The translations under genes and the position numbers were made by a program. From positions 868,001 to 932,000 of the forward strand of contig CP004391.1 in the NCBI GenBank assembly GCA_000973525.1: a stretch of 64,000 bases of DNA, written 5' to 3'. The stretch comes from Pasteurella multocida subsp. multocida OH4807. Its GTDB lineage: Bacteria > Pseudomonadota > Gammaproteobacteria > Enterobacterales > Pasteurellaceae. Below the pieces are notes generated by a model that had not been told where the DNA came from, did no database searches, and saw only the letters and a program-made list of their open reading frames with translations. This document shows positions 14,758-22,384 of this stretch, one piece after another (positions within the stretch are counted from its first letter, which is position 1; every line of letters starts with the position of its first letter).

Positions 14758-15207
14758 ATGGCAATGAGAAGAACGATCATTCAGATGATTAATAAAGCCG
14801 CAGAGATTGCTGGTGGAAAAGATAAAGTTGCTTTTTCTATCGGTTTGACAGAAAGCGAGTTAAACAATCGCATGTATCAGACAAAAGGTCAGCGTTTCAA
14901 AGATGAAGAGTTGATCGCAATTCAGCATGAATACGGCTTAACAGACTACACCGATGAATTATGCCGCCAAGCTGGTGGCGTGTTTGTCAAAACTCCGATT
15001 GTTGATGAGCTAGATTCTGTCGAGCTTTCTACAAAACAAGTTCAAGAATTGGCAGTTCGCGGAATGTTATTCAGTGCTTTAGATTCTGCGATGTCAGACG
15101 GTGAAATCACATCACAAGAAGAAGATCGCATACGTAAGATTTTAAACAAGCATTTAAGTGCGACTTGTTCATCAATTGAATTTGCTATTTCTCTTTACAA
15201 GAAATAA
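14758..15207 (+). CDS. YmfL-like regulatory protein (CII position)
   Basis: A 149-residue protein with an N-terminal HTH-like region (MINKAAEIAGGKDKVAFSIGLTESELNNRMYQTKGQRFKDEEL) characteristic of the YmfL family, and a helical C-terminal half. It occupies the cII position after cro. A second in-frame ATG two codons downstream could be used. It may activate lysogenic promoters, but no target is visible. Confidence 0.75.
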   Translation: MAMRRTIIQMINKAAEIAGGKDKVAFSIGLTESELNNRMYQTKGQRFKDEELIAIQHEYGLTDYTDELCRQAGGVFVKTPIVDELDSVELSTKQVQELAVRGMLFSALDSAMSDGEITSQEEDRIRKILNKHLSATCSSIEFAISLYKK

Positions 15208-15210
15208 AAA

Positions 15211-15235
15211 ACCACCGGACCAACGGTGGTATTTT
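15211..15235 (+). terminator. Terminator in the rightward early operon
   Basis: The perfect stem ACCACCG/CGGTGGT with a 6-nt loop is followed by ATTTTT. It lies between the YmfL-like gene and the Rha gene, like tR1 in lambda. Confidence 0.75.
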
Positions 15236-15262
15236 TCATTAATGAAATTAAAGGACTTCAAT

Positions 15263-16024
15263 ATGAAAGAATTATCACTTATTTCGAATAAAAAATCAAC
15301 ACTCACAATGACAAGTCGTGAAATAGCTGATCTTGTAGAAGCTCGACATGATTCTGTTAAAAGAACGATTGATAGACTTGTTTTGCGCGGTGTTATTGTC
15401 CGTCCACCATTGGTGGATGAACCAATTGCCGATATGTTGGGGCGTCCAAGAACTGATTCAGTTTATCACATTGGCAAACGCGATTCTTACATCATCGTTG
15501 CTCAGCTTTGCCCTGAATTTACTGCACGGTTGGTGGACCGCTGGCAAGAGTTAGAAGAAAAACAACAAAAGCCAACCGCACTTTTACCGCAAAACTATGC
15601 GACCGCATTACGTGAGCTTGCAGAAAGTGTAGAGCGTGAAGAAGTGCTAAGAATTGAGAATAAACAGCAAGCCACTGCGATTGAATCAATGAATAGTTAC
15701 TTCCGTAGTGGTATTTCACCGTTTGAGTTTGTAAAAGGCTTGAACGGTGTCAATTCGTTAAAAGTGGGAGATTTTTTAGTTAGTAGAAAATGGCTTTATC
15801 AAGATCGCAGTTCTAAACGTGTAGCTTCTTATGCACGAGATCGTTACTTAACAGAAGAAAACACAGAGATCAAAGCTCACGGTAGAGATCCAATTCTTGC
15901 GTATAAGCCAGTGCTACTGCAGAAAGGCGCAGCTAAGTTGTATGAGTGGTATGTAAAAGGTGAGTTGCCGATGAAGCAAAATTGGAACGGCGAATTTACG
16001 CAAAATAAGGCGGTAGGATTATGA
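15263..16024 (+). CDS. Rha-type regulatory / antirepressor protein
   Basis: The N-terminal domain (TMTSREIADLVEARHDSVKRTIDRLVLRGVIVRPP... HIGKRDSYIIVAQLCPEFTARLVDRW) is the phage Rha domain; the C-terminal part (KVGDFLVSRKWLYQDRSSKRVASYARDRYL... YEWYVKG) is a KilAC-like antirepressor domain. ATG 15263 follows AAGGA at proper spacing; the longer open frame upstream overlaps the previous gene and a terminator. Such proteins interfere with lysogeny or repressor action. An ACCGCACTT uptake word lies at 15575. Confidence 0.85.
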   Translation: MKELSLISNKKSTLTMTSREIADLVEARHDSVKRTIDRLVLRGVIVRPPLVDEPIADMLGRPRTDSVYHIGKRDSYIIVAQLCPEFTARLVDRWQELEEKQQKPTALLPQNYATALRELAESVEREEVLRIENKQQATAIESMNSYFRSGISPFEFVKGLNGVNSLKVGDFLVSRKWLYQDRSSKRVASYARDRYLTEENTEIKAHGRDPILAYKPVLLQKGAAKLYEWYVKGELPMKQNWNGEFTQNKAVGL

Positions 16025-17091
16025 GATTTACAACTGTCATAAACAACGTTCGCTGTATTGAGTGGGGAATTAATCAAACACAAGGTGCGTTGTTCGATCT
16101 TCTTAATCAAGCGTCGTCATGGGCTGAACCAATTAGCATTAATAGTGAAATCTATTACTGGGTATCACGTGAGAAAATCATGCAAGAGCTACCGCTTCAA
16201 TTCAGAAAAGATGACACGGTTTACAAGAATTTAAAAGTGCTTGAAGAAAAAGGGCTTATCAAGCGTGAGAAGTTCGGCAATAAAGATTTATTCATGTTAA
16301 CCGACAAAGGTAAAACGTGGAATGAATACACAGACACCCCACCGATCCGACAGTCGGAAAAAAATCCGAGCGACGGATTTAATTCTGAAAAAGCTCGGAA
16401 AAAAATCCGAGAAAACTCGGAAAAAAATCCGACAGATAAATATATAAATATAAATAATACTAAGATCAATAACCCCCCTACTTCCCCTCAAGGGGATTCA
16501 CAGTTGCCTGAAGTTTTGGTTTTGAATCATTTGAATGCGGCAAGAGCTAAGCTGGCTGAAGAAATGGGCGAACGAGAACCGATGGGCTTTAGAATAACCA
16601 AAGATGTGAAAGCAGCAATCAAAGCACGCTTGAAAGACTTCACGTTTGATGAATGCATTCGCATGATTGATTACTTGGTCGCTAAATGGGGTCGTGATCC
16701 TAAAATGTCAGATTACCTACGCCCAAGTACGCTATTCCGCCCAACTAAATTCTCGGAATATGTCACGATGTCAGCACGTTGGGATGATCAAGGCAGACCG
16801 CAAAACATCAACGGTGAGTGGGTTTTTGCTGATGGTTCAGTAAAACAAAATCCACTACCAGCGGTTGAAGAAGTCAAAACTTGGTTTAACCGTTATCTAT
16901 CACGGACGAATTGTTTTAATGAGTTAGATTTTTCAATCAAGCGCAACAAGATCTTGTACTGGGCAGTAGTGAACACAAAAGCAAAACGCCCTCTTGAATA
17001 TCAAATAGATCGAATTATTGCGGAAGAAATTAAAACGCTAGCAAGCCGTGATGATTTGAGAGCACCAGAATTATTGAAAGGATCTGCATAA
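16021..17091 (+). CDS. Phage replication initiator (lambda O-like), with origin inside the gene
   Basis: Residues 1-110 form a winged-helix domain (VSREKIMQELPLQFRKDDTVYKNLKVLEEKGLIKRE). A low-complexity linker (SEKNP repeats) follows, and the C-terminal half has the conserved phage replication segment IKARLKDFTFDECIRMIDYLVAKWGRDPKMSDYLRPSTLF. The linker is coded by four DNA iterons, as in lambda O. No helicase-loader gene (P or DnaC type) is evident. It overlaps the Rha gene by 4 bp. Confidence 0.85.
   Translation: MRFTTVINNVRCIEWGINQTQGALFDLLNQASSWAEPISINSEIYYWVSREKIMQELPLQFRKDDTVYKNLKVLEEKGLIKREKFGNKDLFMLTDKGKTWNEYTDTPPIRQSEKNPSDGFNSEKARKKIRENSEKNPTDKYININNTKINNPPTSPQGDSQLPEVLVLNHLNAARAKLAEEMGEREPMGFRITKDVKAAIKARLKDFTFDECIRMIDYLVAKWGRDPKMSDYLRPSTLFRPTKFSEYVTMSARWDDQGRPQNINGEWVFADGSVKQNPLPAVEEVKTWFNRYLSRTNCFNELDFSIKRNKILYWAVVNTKAKRPLEYQIDRIIAEEIKTLASRDDLRAPELLKGSA
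16354..16470. repeat. Candidate phage replication origin: four iterons plus AT-rich stretch
   Basis: The 16-bp word TCGGAAAAAAATCCGA is exact at 16354, 16395 and 16417. A diverged copy (ACGGATTTAATTCTGA) sits at 16373, giving spacings of 19, 22 and 22 bp. Each copy is itself a partial dyad (TCGGA/TCCGA). A 30-bp A/T-only tract (about 16438-16460) follows, a likely unwinding element. The layout matches lambda ori in O. Confidence 0.78.
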
Positions 17092-17639
17092 TGTCAGAAA
17101 TGAAAATTCAATTCAACACGGATAAGAAATATCAAATCATTTACGCTGATCCACCGTGGAAATACAGCGATAAAGGTTGCAATGGTAACGCAGAAAATCA
17201 TTACCCGACAATGAAAATTGAGGATATTTGCGCAATGCCAGTGAATGAAATAGCAGATAAAGACGCAGTTTTATTTTTATGGGTTACATACCCAATGTTG
17301 GCGGAAGGATTAAAGCTAATTGAATCTTGGGGTTTTAAATATAAAACAATCGGGTTTCAGTGGTTAAAAACAAACAAGAAAAACAAAGATACGTTCTTTT
17401 TTGGTCTTGGTCGATGGACCCGTGGAAATACGGAGTGCTGCCTGATCGCAACAAAAGGAAAACCTAGTCGAGTCAGCAATAAAGTTAGTCAATTAGTCGT
17501 TGAGCCAATCCAGCACCATAGTAAAAAGCCTGACGTTGTGCGCGAGAAAATCGTTGAGTTGATGGGCGACTTACCACGCATTGAGTTGTTCGCACGTAAC
17601 ATGACTGATGGCTGGGACGTGTGGGGTAATGAGGTCTAA
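17091..17639 (+). CDS. MT-A70-family DNA N6-adenine methyltransferase
   Basis: The catalytic DPPW motif (residues 20-23) with IIYADPPWKYSD, FLWVTYPMLAEGLKLIESWGF and the C-terminal ELFARNMTDGWDVWGNE make this a clear MT-A70 methyltransferase at normal phage length (182 aa). It lies in the replication operon, overlapping the O-like gene by 1 base. It likely modifies phage DNA against restriction or affects replication timing. Recognition site unknown. Confidence 0.9.
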   Translation: MSEMKIQFNTDKKYQIIYADPPWKYSDKGCNGNAENHYPTMKIEDICAMPVNEIADKDAVLFLWVTYPMLAEGLKLIESWGFKYKTIGFQWLKTNKKNKDTFFFGLGRWTRGNTECCLIATKGKPSRVSNKVSQLVVEPIQHHSKKPDVVREKIVELMGDLPRIELFARNMTDGWDVWGNEV

Positions 17640-17662
17640 GTAGTAAATATGAGAGTAAACAA

Positions 17663-18643
17663 ATGAGATGTTTGTTGTTAACGCCATACATTCAAAATGA
17701 CTTAAATATCGTTTTTTTTCGCTTACCGAAAACAGATAGCGGCATTCTTAAAAATAGAGTGCTGTTATGTCCACCACCGGCAGGATTTGAAAACAGAGCG
17801 TCAGGGGTGGTGGACTGGGATGGATTCAATGAAGAGCCAAAGCTAAATAAACTTGTTGATCAATTTCTTTGTAGTCCGACATTAAGAGAAAAAATTGTAA
17901 AAGAAAATCAATTATTCGAGTTTGTTTCAAACATTCAGCAATGCCAACTTTCAGACAATATCTATTGTCACCACGAGTTAACAGTATCGAAGTTTGAGAA
18001 TGGTTTTATAAAAACTTGTTGGCACCACGATAACGAATTACGTGCAGGTAAGATTGATGAGAAGAAAGTGTGGTCAGTTTTAGAAGAAAACATTAAGAAG
18101 TTTCTTATTAGTAAAATCAATCAAGATCTAGGTCATTCAAGAGAAATCACAATTTCAGATATAGTCTTATACGCTTGTAAGAACGACATTTCAATGCAAG
18201 AAGATTTAATTCGAAAATTCTTTAAACTTCCACCTCTTTTCAGTGAAAAAGGAATCAGGTCATCAATAAACTCTGAACAGTATATTTCTAAGTTAAGAAA
18301 CACAGTGCTTTCTTTAAAAGCAGAAGATGATCCACCAGCACAATATATGCGATCACCAAAACCGAAATACATTCGTTCTGAAAAGTGGTTACGTTGGGTT
18401 AAATCGCAACCGTGTGTATGTTGCGGTAAACAAGCAGATGATCCACATCATTTAATCAATCAAGGTGGTGGAATAATGGGAAGTAAAGCAGATGATATGG
18501 ACTGTATTCCACTTTGCCGTATTCATCACAATGAACTTCATAAAAATGTAAAAGAGTTCGAGCGTAAATACGGTTCACAAGTCGAGCTTTGGCATAAATT
18601 CTTTTTACACTCAATCAAAATTGGCGCATTAGAGGTGTCTTAG
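17663..18643 (+). CDS. DUF968 HNH-like nuclease protein
   Basis: The C-terminal 110 residues carry the DUF968 zinc/HNH signature: CVCCGKQADDPHHLINQGGGIMGSKADDMDCIPLCRIHHNELH (given here as family landmark; key residues are the CxxC pair, PHH and HH). The N-terminal 200 residues are not recognised. DUF968 proteins are related to P1 Ref and lambda Orf-region nucleases and act in phage recombination. It sits directly before rusA, with a 1-base stop/start overlap. Confidence 0.82.
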   Translation: MRCLLLTPYIQNDLNIVFFRLPKTDSGILKNRVLLCPPPAGFENRASGVVDWDGFNEEPKLNKLVDQFLCSPTLREKIVKENQLFEFVSNIQQCQLSDNIYCHHELTVSKFENGFIKTCWHHDNELRAGKIDEKKVWSVLEENIKKFLISKINQDLGHSREITISDIVLYACKNDISMQEDLIRKFFKLPPLFSEKGIRSSINSEQYISKLRNTVLSLKAEDDPPAQYMRSPKPKYIRSEKWLRWVKSQPCVCCGKQADDPHHLINQGGGIMGSKADDMDCIPLCRIHHNELHKNVKEFERKYGSQVELWHKFFLHSIKIGALEVS

Positions 18644-19017
18644 TGGCTGTTGTCGATTATCAATTAATTTTAGAGCTTCCCTTTCCACCAACGGTGAACA
18701 CGTATTGGCGACGTGTTGGGAATAGCACAAAAATTAGCGAAAAAGGGCGTAAGTATTCGCGTGATGTTGCTTGGTTGGTGCGTGGTAAAAAATTTCCAGA
18801 AGATAAACGTGCTTGTGTGTTTATTGAAGCATTTATGCCGGACAAAAGAGAGCGTGATCTTGATAATTTATTCAAAGCATTACTTGATTCATTAGTGAAA
18901 GCAGGTGTGCTGGTGGACGATAGTATTATTGATGAATTGCGAATTGTAAGACGTAAAGTCGTGAAAAATGGCTTAGTGAAAGTGCATATCGGAGAGTGGA
19001 AAGATGACAACTATTAA
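18643..19017 (+). CDS. rusA: RusA Holliday-junction resolvase
   Basis: A 124-residue RusA: PFPPTVNTYWRR at the N-terminus, the acidic catalytic patch in RERDLDNLFKALLDSLVKAGVLVDDSII, and the basic C-terminal strand. GTG start at 18643 overlaps the TAG of the DUF968 gene. The enzyme resolves Holliday junctions during phage recombination and before packaging. Confidence 0.95.
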   Translation: MAVVDYQLILELPFPPTVNTYWRRVGNSTKISEKGRKYSRDVAWLVRGKKFPEDKRACVFIEAFMPDKRERDLDNLFKALLDSLVKAGVLVDDSIIDELRIVRRKVVKNGLVKVHIGEWKDDNY

Positions 19018-19390
19018 TCGGAGTGATGTTAAAAAAATGCTTAGGAAATGGGGGTATTGGGGGAATGTCCGTTTTGGCACTGAATATCCTTCTGCCGCTC
19101 CGCTGATGTATCAACGCAATAAAATTGCATATTGTTCTAGTCGATGTAACGATGCACAAGGAATGATTTTAGATCAATTCGTTTCAAACCTAGCTTGCGT
19201 AAATGAAGAATATAGAGAACTGCTGGTGGCGGTTTATGTTTATCAAGTTCCACTTGCTGTTATTTCTAAAGAAAATGATAGAGCGGAAAGAACAATTAGG
19301 GATTGGTTAGAAACAGCAGAATTAATTGTACTCGGACAGATCATTCAAAATAGAAAAACAATGGCTACATTAAGTTTTCTTATTGCTTGA
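19004..19390 (+). CDS. Probable late antiterminator (Q-like)
   Basis: The 128-residue protein sits where Q lies, last in the rightward early operon and just before the late promoter and lysis genes. It shows a KKMLRKWGYWGN start and an HTH-like C-terminal half (AVISKENDRAERTIRDWLETAELIVLG), as in phage antitermination Q proteins. It overlaps rusA by 14 bp. The family call rests on position plus this pattern. Confidence 0.7.
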   Translation: MTTINRSDVKKMLRKWGYWGNVRFGTEYPSAAPLMYQRNKIAYCSSRCNDAQGMILDQFVSNLACVNEEYRELLVAVYVYQVPLAVISKENDRAERTIRDWLETAELIVLGQIIQNRKTMATLSFLIA

Positions 19391-19406
19391 AAATTATGCT
19401 TGATTT

Positions 19407-19436
19407 TTGCCGCAAAAAAATCTAGCATACTATATA
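19407..19436 (+). promoter_or_regulatory. Candidate late promoter pR'
   Basis: TTGCCG (19407-19412), an 18-bp spacer and TATATA (19431-19436) lie just after the Q-like gene and about 50 bp before a terminator. This matches the promoter-pause-terminator layout on which Q acts. An alternative pair is TTGATT (19400) and TAGCAT (19423). Confidence 0.5.
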
Positions 19437-19484
19437 TGGTGGTGTAATTGTAATTACAACACTACATATTGATTTTTACCAACA

Positions 19485-19512
19485 CCCTGTCTAGAAATGG
19501 ACGGGGTTTTTT
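19485..19512 (+). terminator. Terminator before the lysis genes (tR'-like)
   Basis: Stem CCCTGTC/GACGGGG (one T-G pair), 8-nt loop, then six T. It stands between the late promoter and the holin, so late transcription would need antitermination. Confidence 0.78.
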
Positions 19513-19542
19513 ATTACTTGAAATAAGGCAAAATGAAACGCT

Positions 19543-19908
19543 ATGCCAGAAAAAACACCTGATATTTGGGCGATGATTTTGGTTTGGTTGCAGTTGAACG
19601 CAAACACACTAACAACTGCTGGATCAGCAATTATTGCTGTTATTCTTCGCGCTTTCTTCGTAAGAAAAAAACCAATGATCCGTTACACAGTGCTAGATTC
19701 CATGATTTGTGCATTAATAGCAGTTACTGCAGAACCACTTGCTCAACCGTTTTTACAATTTTTCTTTCACGTTGAATCAGAGCGCGCTTCTTATTTCGTC
19801 GGTGTGATGATTGGGTTTATTGGAACTGAACGGCTAAGAGAATTTTTGTTTAAATTTATCAATAAAAGGATTGATAAAAATGATTCATATAACCGAAACG
19901 ACTTTTAA
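19543..19908 (+). CDS. Holin, lambda-type family
   Basis: A 121-residue protein with three hydrophobic segments (MILVWLQLNANTLTTAGSAIIAVILRAFFV, LDSMICALIAVTAEPLAQPFLQFFF, ASYFVGVMIGFIG) and a charged C-terminus, typical of the lambda S/phage_holin_2 family. It is first in the lysis cassette and overlaps the endolysin by 29 bp. It would form the timed inner-membrane lesion that releases endolysin. Confidence 0.85.
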   Translation: MPEKTPDIWAMILVWLQLNANTLTTAGSAIIAVILRAFFVRKKPMIRYTVLDSMICALIAVTAEPLAQPFLQFFFHVESERASYFVGVMIGFIGTERLREFLFKFINKRIDKNDSYNRNDF

Positions 19909-20464
19909 TAGAGTTTTTCCTCGCGCAAGACGTGGAATCTATCAAGTTATTGCAGAAAATATTGAAAAAGCGGGTTGTTTAACTAAACAACAACAAGCAA
20001 TGTTTTTAGCACAATGCGGCCATGAAAGTGCGGGATTTTCTATCTTTACTGAAAATCTAAACTACTCAGAACAAGCGTTATTACGTGTCTTTCGTCGTTA
20101 CTTTGATGAAATGTCTGCTAAGCAATATGCACGAAAGCCAGAAATGATTGCTAATCGTGTTTATGCTGCGCGAATGGGAAATGGTAGCGAATCAAGCGGC
20201 GATGGTTGGCGTTATCGTGGACGTGGCATTATTCAGATAACAGGCAAGAATAATTACACGGCTTTTAAATCTTGGCTTGGTCGAGATATTCAACTTGATG
20301 ATATTGCGAATAACTTAGATCTTGCGGTAAAAACTGGAGTTTGGTTCTGGATTACTAACGATTTAGCACAGATTAATTCAGTAGAGAAAGCTACTCGCAG
20401 AATCAATGGCGGATTAAACGGTTTAGAAGATCGTGTAAATCTGTATAGACGTTTGATGGTGTGA
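19880..20464 (+). CDS. Endolysin, glycoside hydrolase family 19
   Basis: GH19 chitinase-like lysozyme: CGHESAGFSIFTENLNYSEQAL carries the catalytic Glu, and YRGRGIIQITGKNNYTAF and INGGLNGLEDR are family landmarks. ATG 19880 follows AAGGA; an in-frame TTG at 19871 is an alternative. No signal peptide, so it depends on the holin. It cleaves the glycan strands of peptidoglycan. Confidence 0.93.
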   Translation: MIHITETTFNRVFPRARRGIYQVIAENIEKAGCLTKQQQAMFLAQCGHESAGFSIFTENLNYSEQALLRVFRRYFDEMSAKQYARKPEMIANRVYAARMGNGSESSGDGWRYRGRGIIQITGKNNYTAFKSWLGRDIQLDDIANNLDLAVKTGVWFWITNDLAQINSVEKATRRINGGLNGLEDRVNLYRRLMV

Positions 20465-20790
20465 TTATGTTCTCGTTCATAAACAAAACATACATTGCGA
20501 TCATTGCGTTGCTCGGTGCGGTTATTGTCTTTCAATATTATTCAATTGTTAGTCTTGAAGATAAGACAAAACAGCAAGCACAGACGATTAATAGTCAAAT
20601 CGAATCAATCAAGCAATTGAAAGAGCAGGAAAAAATTAATCAAAAACTAACGCTTGAGATTAGTCGATTGGAATCAGAAGCAAGGAGTAAATCAGATGAA
20701 GCTATTGAAAGTATTTCAGAACAAGAAAAAAGTGCTGACGCTTACAATGCTAACGCTCCTCGCGCTGTTGTTGACTTCTTGCGCAAGTAA
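20461..20790 (+). CDS. Rz: Inner-membrane spanin (Rz-like)
   Basis: A 109-residue type II membrane protein: one N-terminal TM (TYIAIIALLGAVIVFQYYSIV) and a long periplasmic coiled coil (LEDKTKQQAQTINSQIESIKQLKEQEKINQKLTLEISRLESEA). It overlaps the endolysin by 4 bp and contains the start of the outer-membrane spanin in another frame. Confidence 0.88.
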   Translation: MIMFSFINKTYIAIIALLGAVIVFQYYSIVSLEDKTKQQAQTINSQIESIKQLKEQEKINQKLTLEISRLESEARSKSDEAIESISEQEKSADAYNANAPRAVVDFLRK

Positions 20791-20977
20791 GCCAGTAGTT
20801 CAAGTATGTCCGCATATTCCGGCAGCGTTACTCGCTCATTTGGATAAGACTGGGTTTAATGGCAATACTTATGGTGACGTTTCAAAGTATGCCGTCATTC
20901 TTAAACGTGAGCGTGATGTGTGTCTTAATCGCATTGATAAGATTAGAGAGTGGCAGAAAGAAGATTTAAATAAGTGA
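20696..20977 (+). CDS. Rz1: Outer-membrane spanin lipoprotein (Rz1-like)
   Basis: Starts at ATG 20696 inside Rz in the +1 frame and runs 187 bp beyond it. The signal peptide ends in the lipobox LLTSC, followed by a short periplasmic part. The 93-residue product would dock with Rz to fuse inner and outer membranes. This is the embedded/overlapping spanin arrangement known from lambda. Confidence 0.88.
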   Translation: MKLLKVFQNKKKVLTLTMLTLLALLLTSCASKPVVQVCPHIPAALLAHLDKTGFNGNTYGDVSKYAVILKRERDVCLNRIDKIREWQKEDLNK

Positions 20978-20981
20978 AATA

Positions 20982-21014
20982 AAAGGCGTGGCGGAGGAAT
21001 ACCACGCCTTTTTA
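20982..21014. terminator. Bidirectional terminator between lysis genes and hicB
   Basis: AAAGGCGTGG and CCACGCCTTT form a 10-bp perfect stem with T/A runs on both sides, placed between convergent genes. Confidence 0.85.
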
Positions 21015-21431
21015 TTAGACGACTGAAAGTTGTAGTTTTTTACCGAGTGCTGATAAAGCACGACTTATTGTGTCGATTTTTGTGCTATGCGAGATATTAG
21101 TAATGCGTTGCATTTCCTGTGGTCGAACATTAATTCTTCTTGCTAATTCAGCATTAGAAATATTTTGTTCAACCATCTCATTTAATAAAAGCACTTTAGC
21201 AAAAACACTATCTGGTAACTCGATTAATACCTCATCTTGCTCTGGCTCGGTTGGTAATGGCACTTTGCGGAAGTCCTCAAAGTAAAAATCCATTGATGTA
21301 ACCAAGGCATCTTTTGCCATTGCGACAGCATCGTCGAAGTTATCACCACAAGTTAAGGCTTCAGGTATATCACGAAATGATACAGCATAAAGCCCATTAT
21401 CTTCTTTATCAAATTTTGCTGGATATAACAT
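21015..21431 (-). CDS. hicB: HicB antitoxin
   Basis: The N-terminal half is the HicB RNase-H-like fold (YPAKFDKEDNGLYAVSFRDIPEALTCGDNFDDAVAMAKDAL). The C-terminal half is an HTH (NAELARRINVRPQEMQRITNISHSTKIDTISRAL) that would bind the promoter upstream of hicA. It follows hicA on the same strand after a hairpin. It neutralises the HicA mRNA interferase. Confidence 0.93.
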   Translation of the reverse strand: MLYPAKFDKEDNGLYAVSFRDIPEALTCGDNFDDAVAMAKDALVTSMDFYFEDFRKVPLPTEPEQDEVLIELPDSVFAKVLLLNEMVEQNISNAELARRINVRPQEMQRITNISHSTKIDTISRALSALGKKLQLSVV

Positions 21432-21450
21432 AACTCACCTCATTTTAATA

Positions 21451-21480
21451 AATGCCCCCTTAATTCGAGGGCATTTTTTT
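21451..21480. terminator. Hairpin between hicA and hicB
   Basis: AATGCCC/GGGCATT stem; on the plus strand seven T follow. On the minus strand it lies between the hicA stop and hicB start, where it could tune the HicA:HicB ratio. Confidence 0.45.
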
Positions 21481-21655
21481 ATTTTAGACCTAATTGCTTT
21501 TTAACTGCTATTTCAGTTCCCTTGGCTATCTCTTTGCTTGGATGTCTTGGGAGAGCTGATTGGTTGCCGTTTAGGTAGAGCTTAATGTGGTTTGAGCCTT
21601 CTTTAGTTTCTACCCCTTGAGCTTTCAGCCATCTTAAAAACTCACTTTGTTTCAT
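21479..21655 (-). CDS. hicA: HicA toxin (mRNA interferase)
   Basis: A 58-residue HicA: MKQSEFLRWLKAQGVE, then GSNHIKLYLNGNQSALPRHPSKEIAKGT with the catalytic His in SNH and the RHPSKE landmark, ending in KKQLGLK. ATG 21655 follows CGGAGG. Length matches the family (about 55-60). HicA cleaves mRNA when HicB is lost. Confidence 0.92.
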   Translation of the reverse strand: MKQSEFLRWLKAQGVETKEGSNHIKLYLNGNQSALPRHPSKEIAKGTEIAVKKQLGLK

Positions 21656-21685
21656 TGTTCCTCCGTGTTGTTTTAAGATGGTTTC

Positions 21686-21737
21686 ATGATAAACAAAAAT
21701 GTTTACATTGTCAAGGGAAAATAAGCAAAAATGTTTA
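21686..21737 (-). promoter_or_regulatory. hicAB promoter and paired operator
   Basis: On the minus strand TTGACA (21709-21714), 17-bp spacer and TATCAT (21686-21691). The 12-bp word CAAAAATGTTTA (plus-strand reading) is repeated exactly at 21694-21705 and 21726-21737, 32 bp apart, in the spacer and upstream. This suits autorepression by the HicB DNA-binding domain. Confidence 0.82.
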
Positions 21738-21793
21738 TTTTTTTATTCGTTACAAAATGTAAAAGGTACTCCTGACGGGATACCCCTTTCCAC

Positions 21794-21815
21794 GGGGTTG
21801 GGCGCTCGCGGTTTT
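21794..21815 (+). other. Candidate cos (DNA packaging) site
   Basis: Just before the terminase genes, GGGTTGGGCGCT then CGCGGTTTTT resembles lambda cosN (GGGCGGCGACCT then CGCGGGTTTT) in order and spacing. A 12-nt 5' overhang would be GGGTTGGGCGCT (21795-21806). The gene-free stretch 21738-21922 otherwise shows only AT-rich sequence, perhaps cosB. Inferred from position and resemblance. Confidence 0.5.
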
Positions 21816-21922
21816 TGACAGTTTTTTGATATTTTAGGTGATCCACCACAGTAATGTAATTTATTGTTTTTAATATATTTTTATTTTTTTTGTTGTGGAT
21901 TTTATTATGAAGGATATGCGCA

Positions 21923-22384
21923 ATGATTGATTTTCTCAGTATTAGCAAAATTGCGTCAATTTCTGGCAAGGATCGACGCACAGTGTCGACTAGGCTTTCT
22001 GGTATACAACCGGCAAGAGAGACAATAAATAAAAAAGAATACTCACTTCAACAATTACTCACCTTAATTTTTGAAGATGTGGTGAGTACAGATATAGACG
22101 AGATGTCACCAGCAGATCAATTGTCTTATTGGAGTGCTCAATTAAAGAAACTGGAATATAAAAAAAGAAAGGGTGAGCTTTGCGAAGTCTCAAAAACAGC
22201 TAGAGAAATTTCAGTCATTATTAAAAGTATGCTGCAACCGCAAGAAACTTTGGCAGACAGAGCTGAAGCGGCTGGAATGCCTATTGAATGGGTGATTTGG
22301 TTGCAAAAAGAGGTGGATAAAAATAGGAATGAGTCCGCAGAATTAGCGAGAGGGGATGACATTGATGTATGCGAAAGCGAGTGA
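21923..22384 (+). CDS. Terminase small subunit (DUF1441 / Nu1-like)
   Basis: A 153-residue protein with an N-terminal winged-HTH-like region (LSISKIASISGKDRRTVSTRLSGIQPARETINKKEYSLQQLL) for cos recognition and a helical C-terminal half for contact with the large subunit. It lies between the cos-like site and the GpA terminase, overlapping it by about 20 bp. Confidence 0.85.
   Translation: MIDFLSISKIASISGKDRRTVSTRLSGIQPARETINKKEYSLQQLLTLIFEDVVSTDIDEMSPADQLSYWSAQLKKLEYKKRKGELCEVSKTAREISVIIKSMLQPQETLADRAEAAGMPIEWVIWLQKEVDKNRNESAELARGDDIDVCESE

Noticed and set aside
15158..15262. An N-terminal extension of the Rha protein
   Set aside because: Overlaps the end of the YmfL-like gene and a strong terminator; ATG 15263 has the correctly spaced ribosome site.
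21703..21981. A 92-codon minus-strand ORF over the cos region
   Set aside because: Overlaps the hicA promoter, the cos-like site and the terminase start; no ribosome site.
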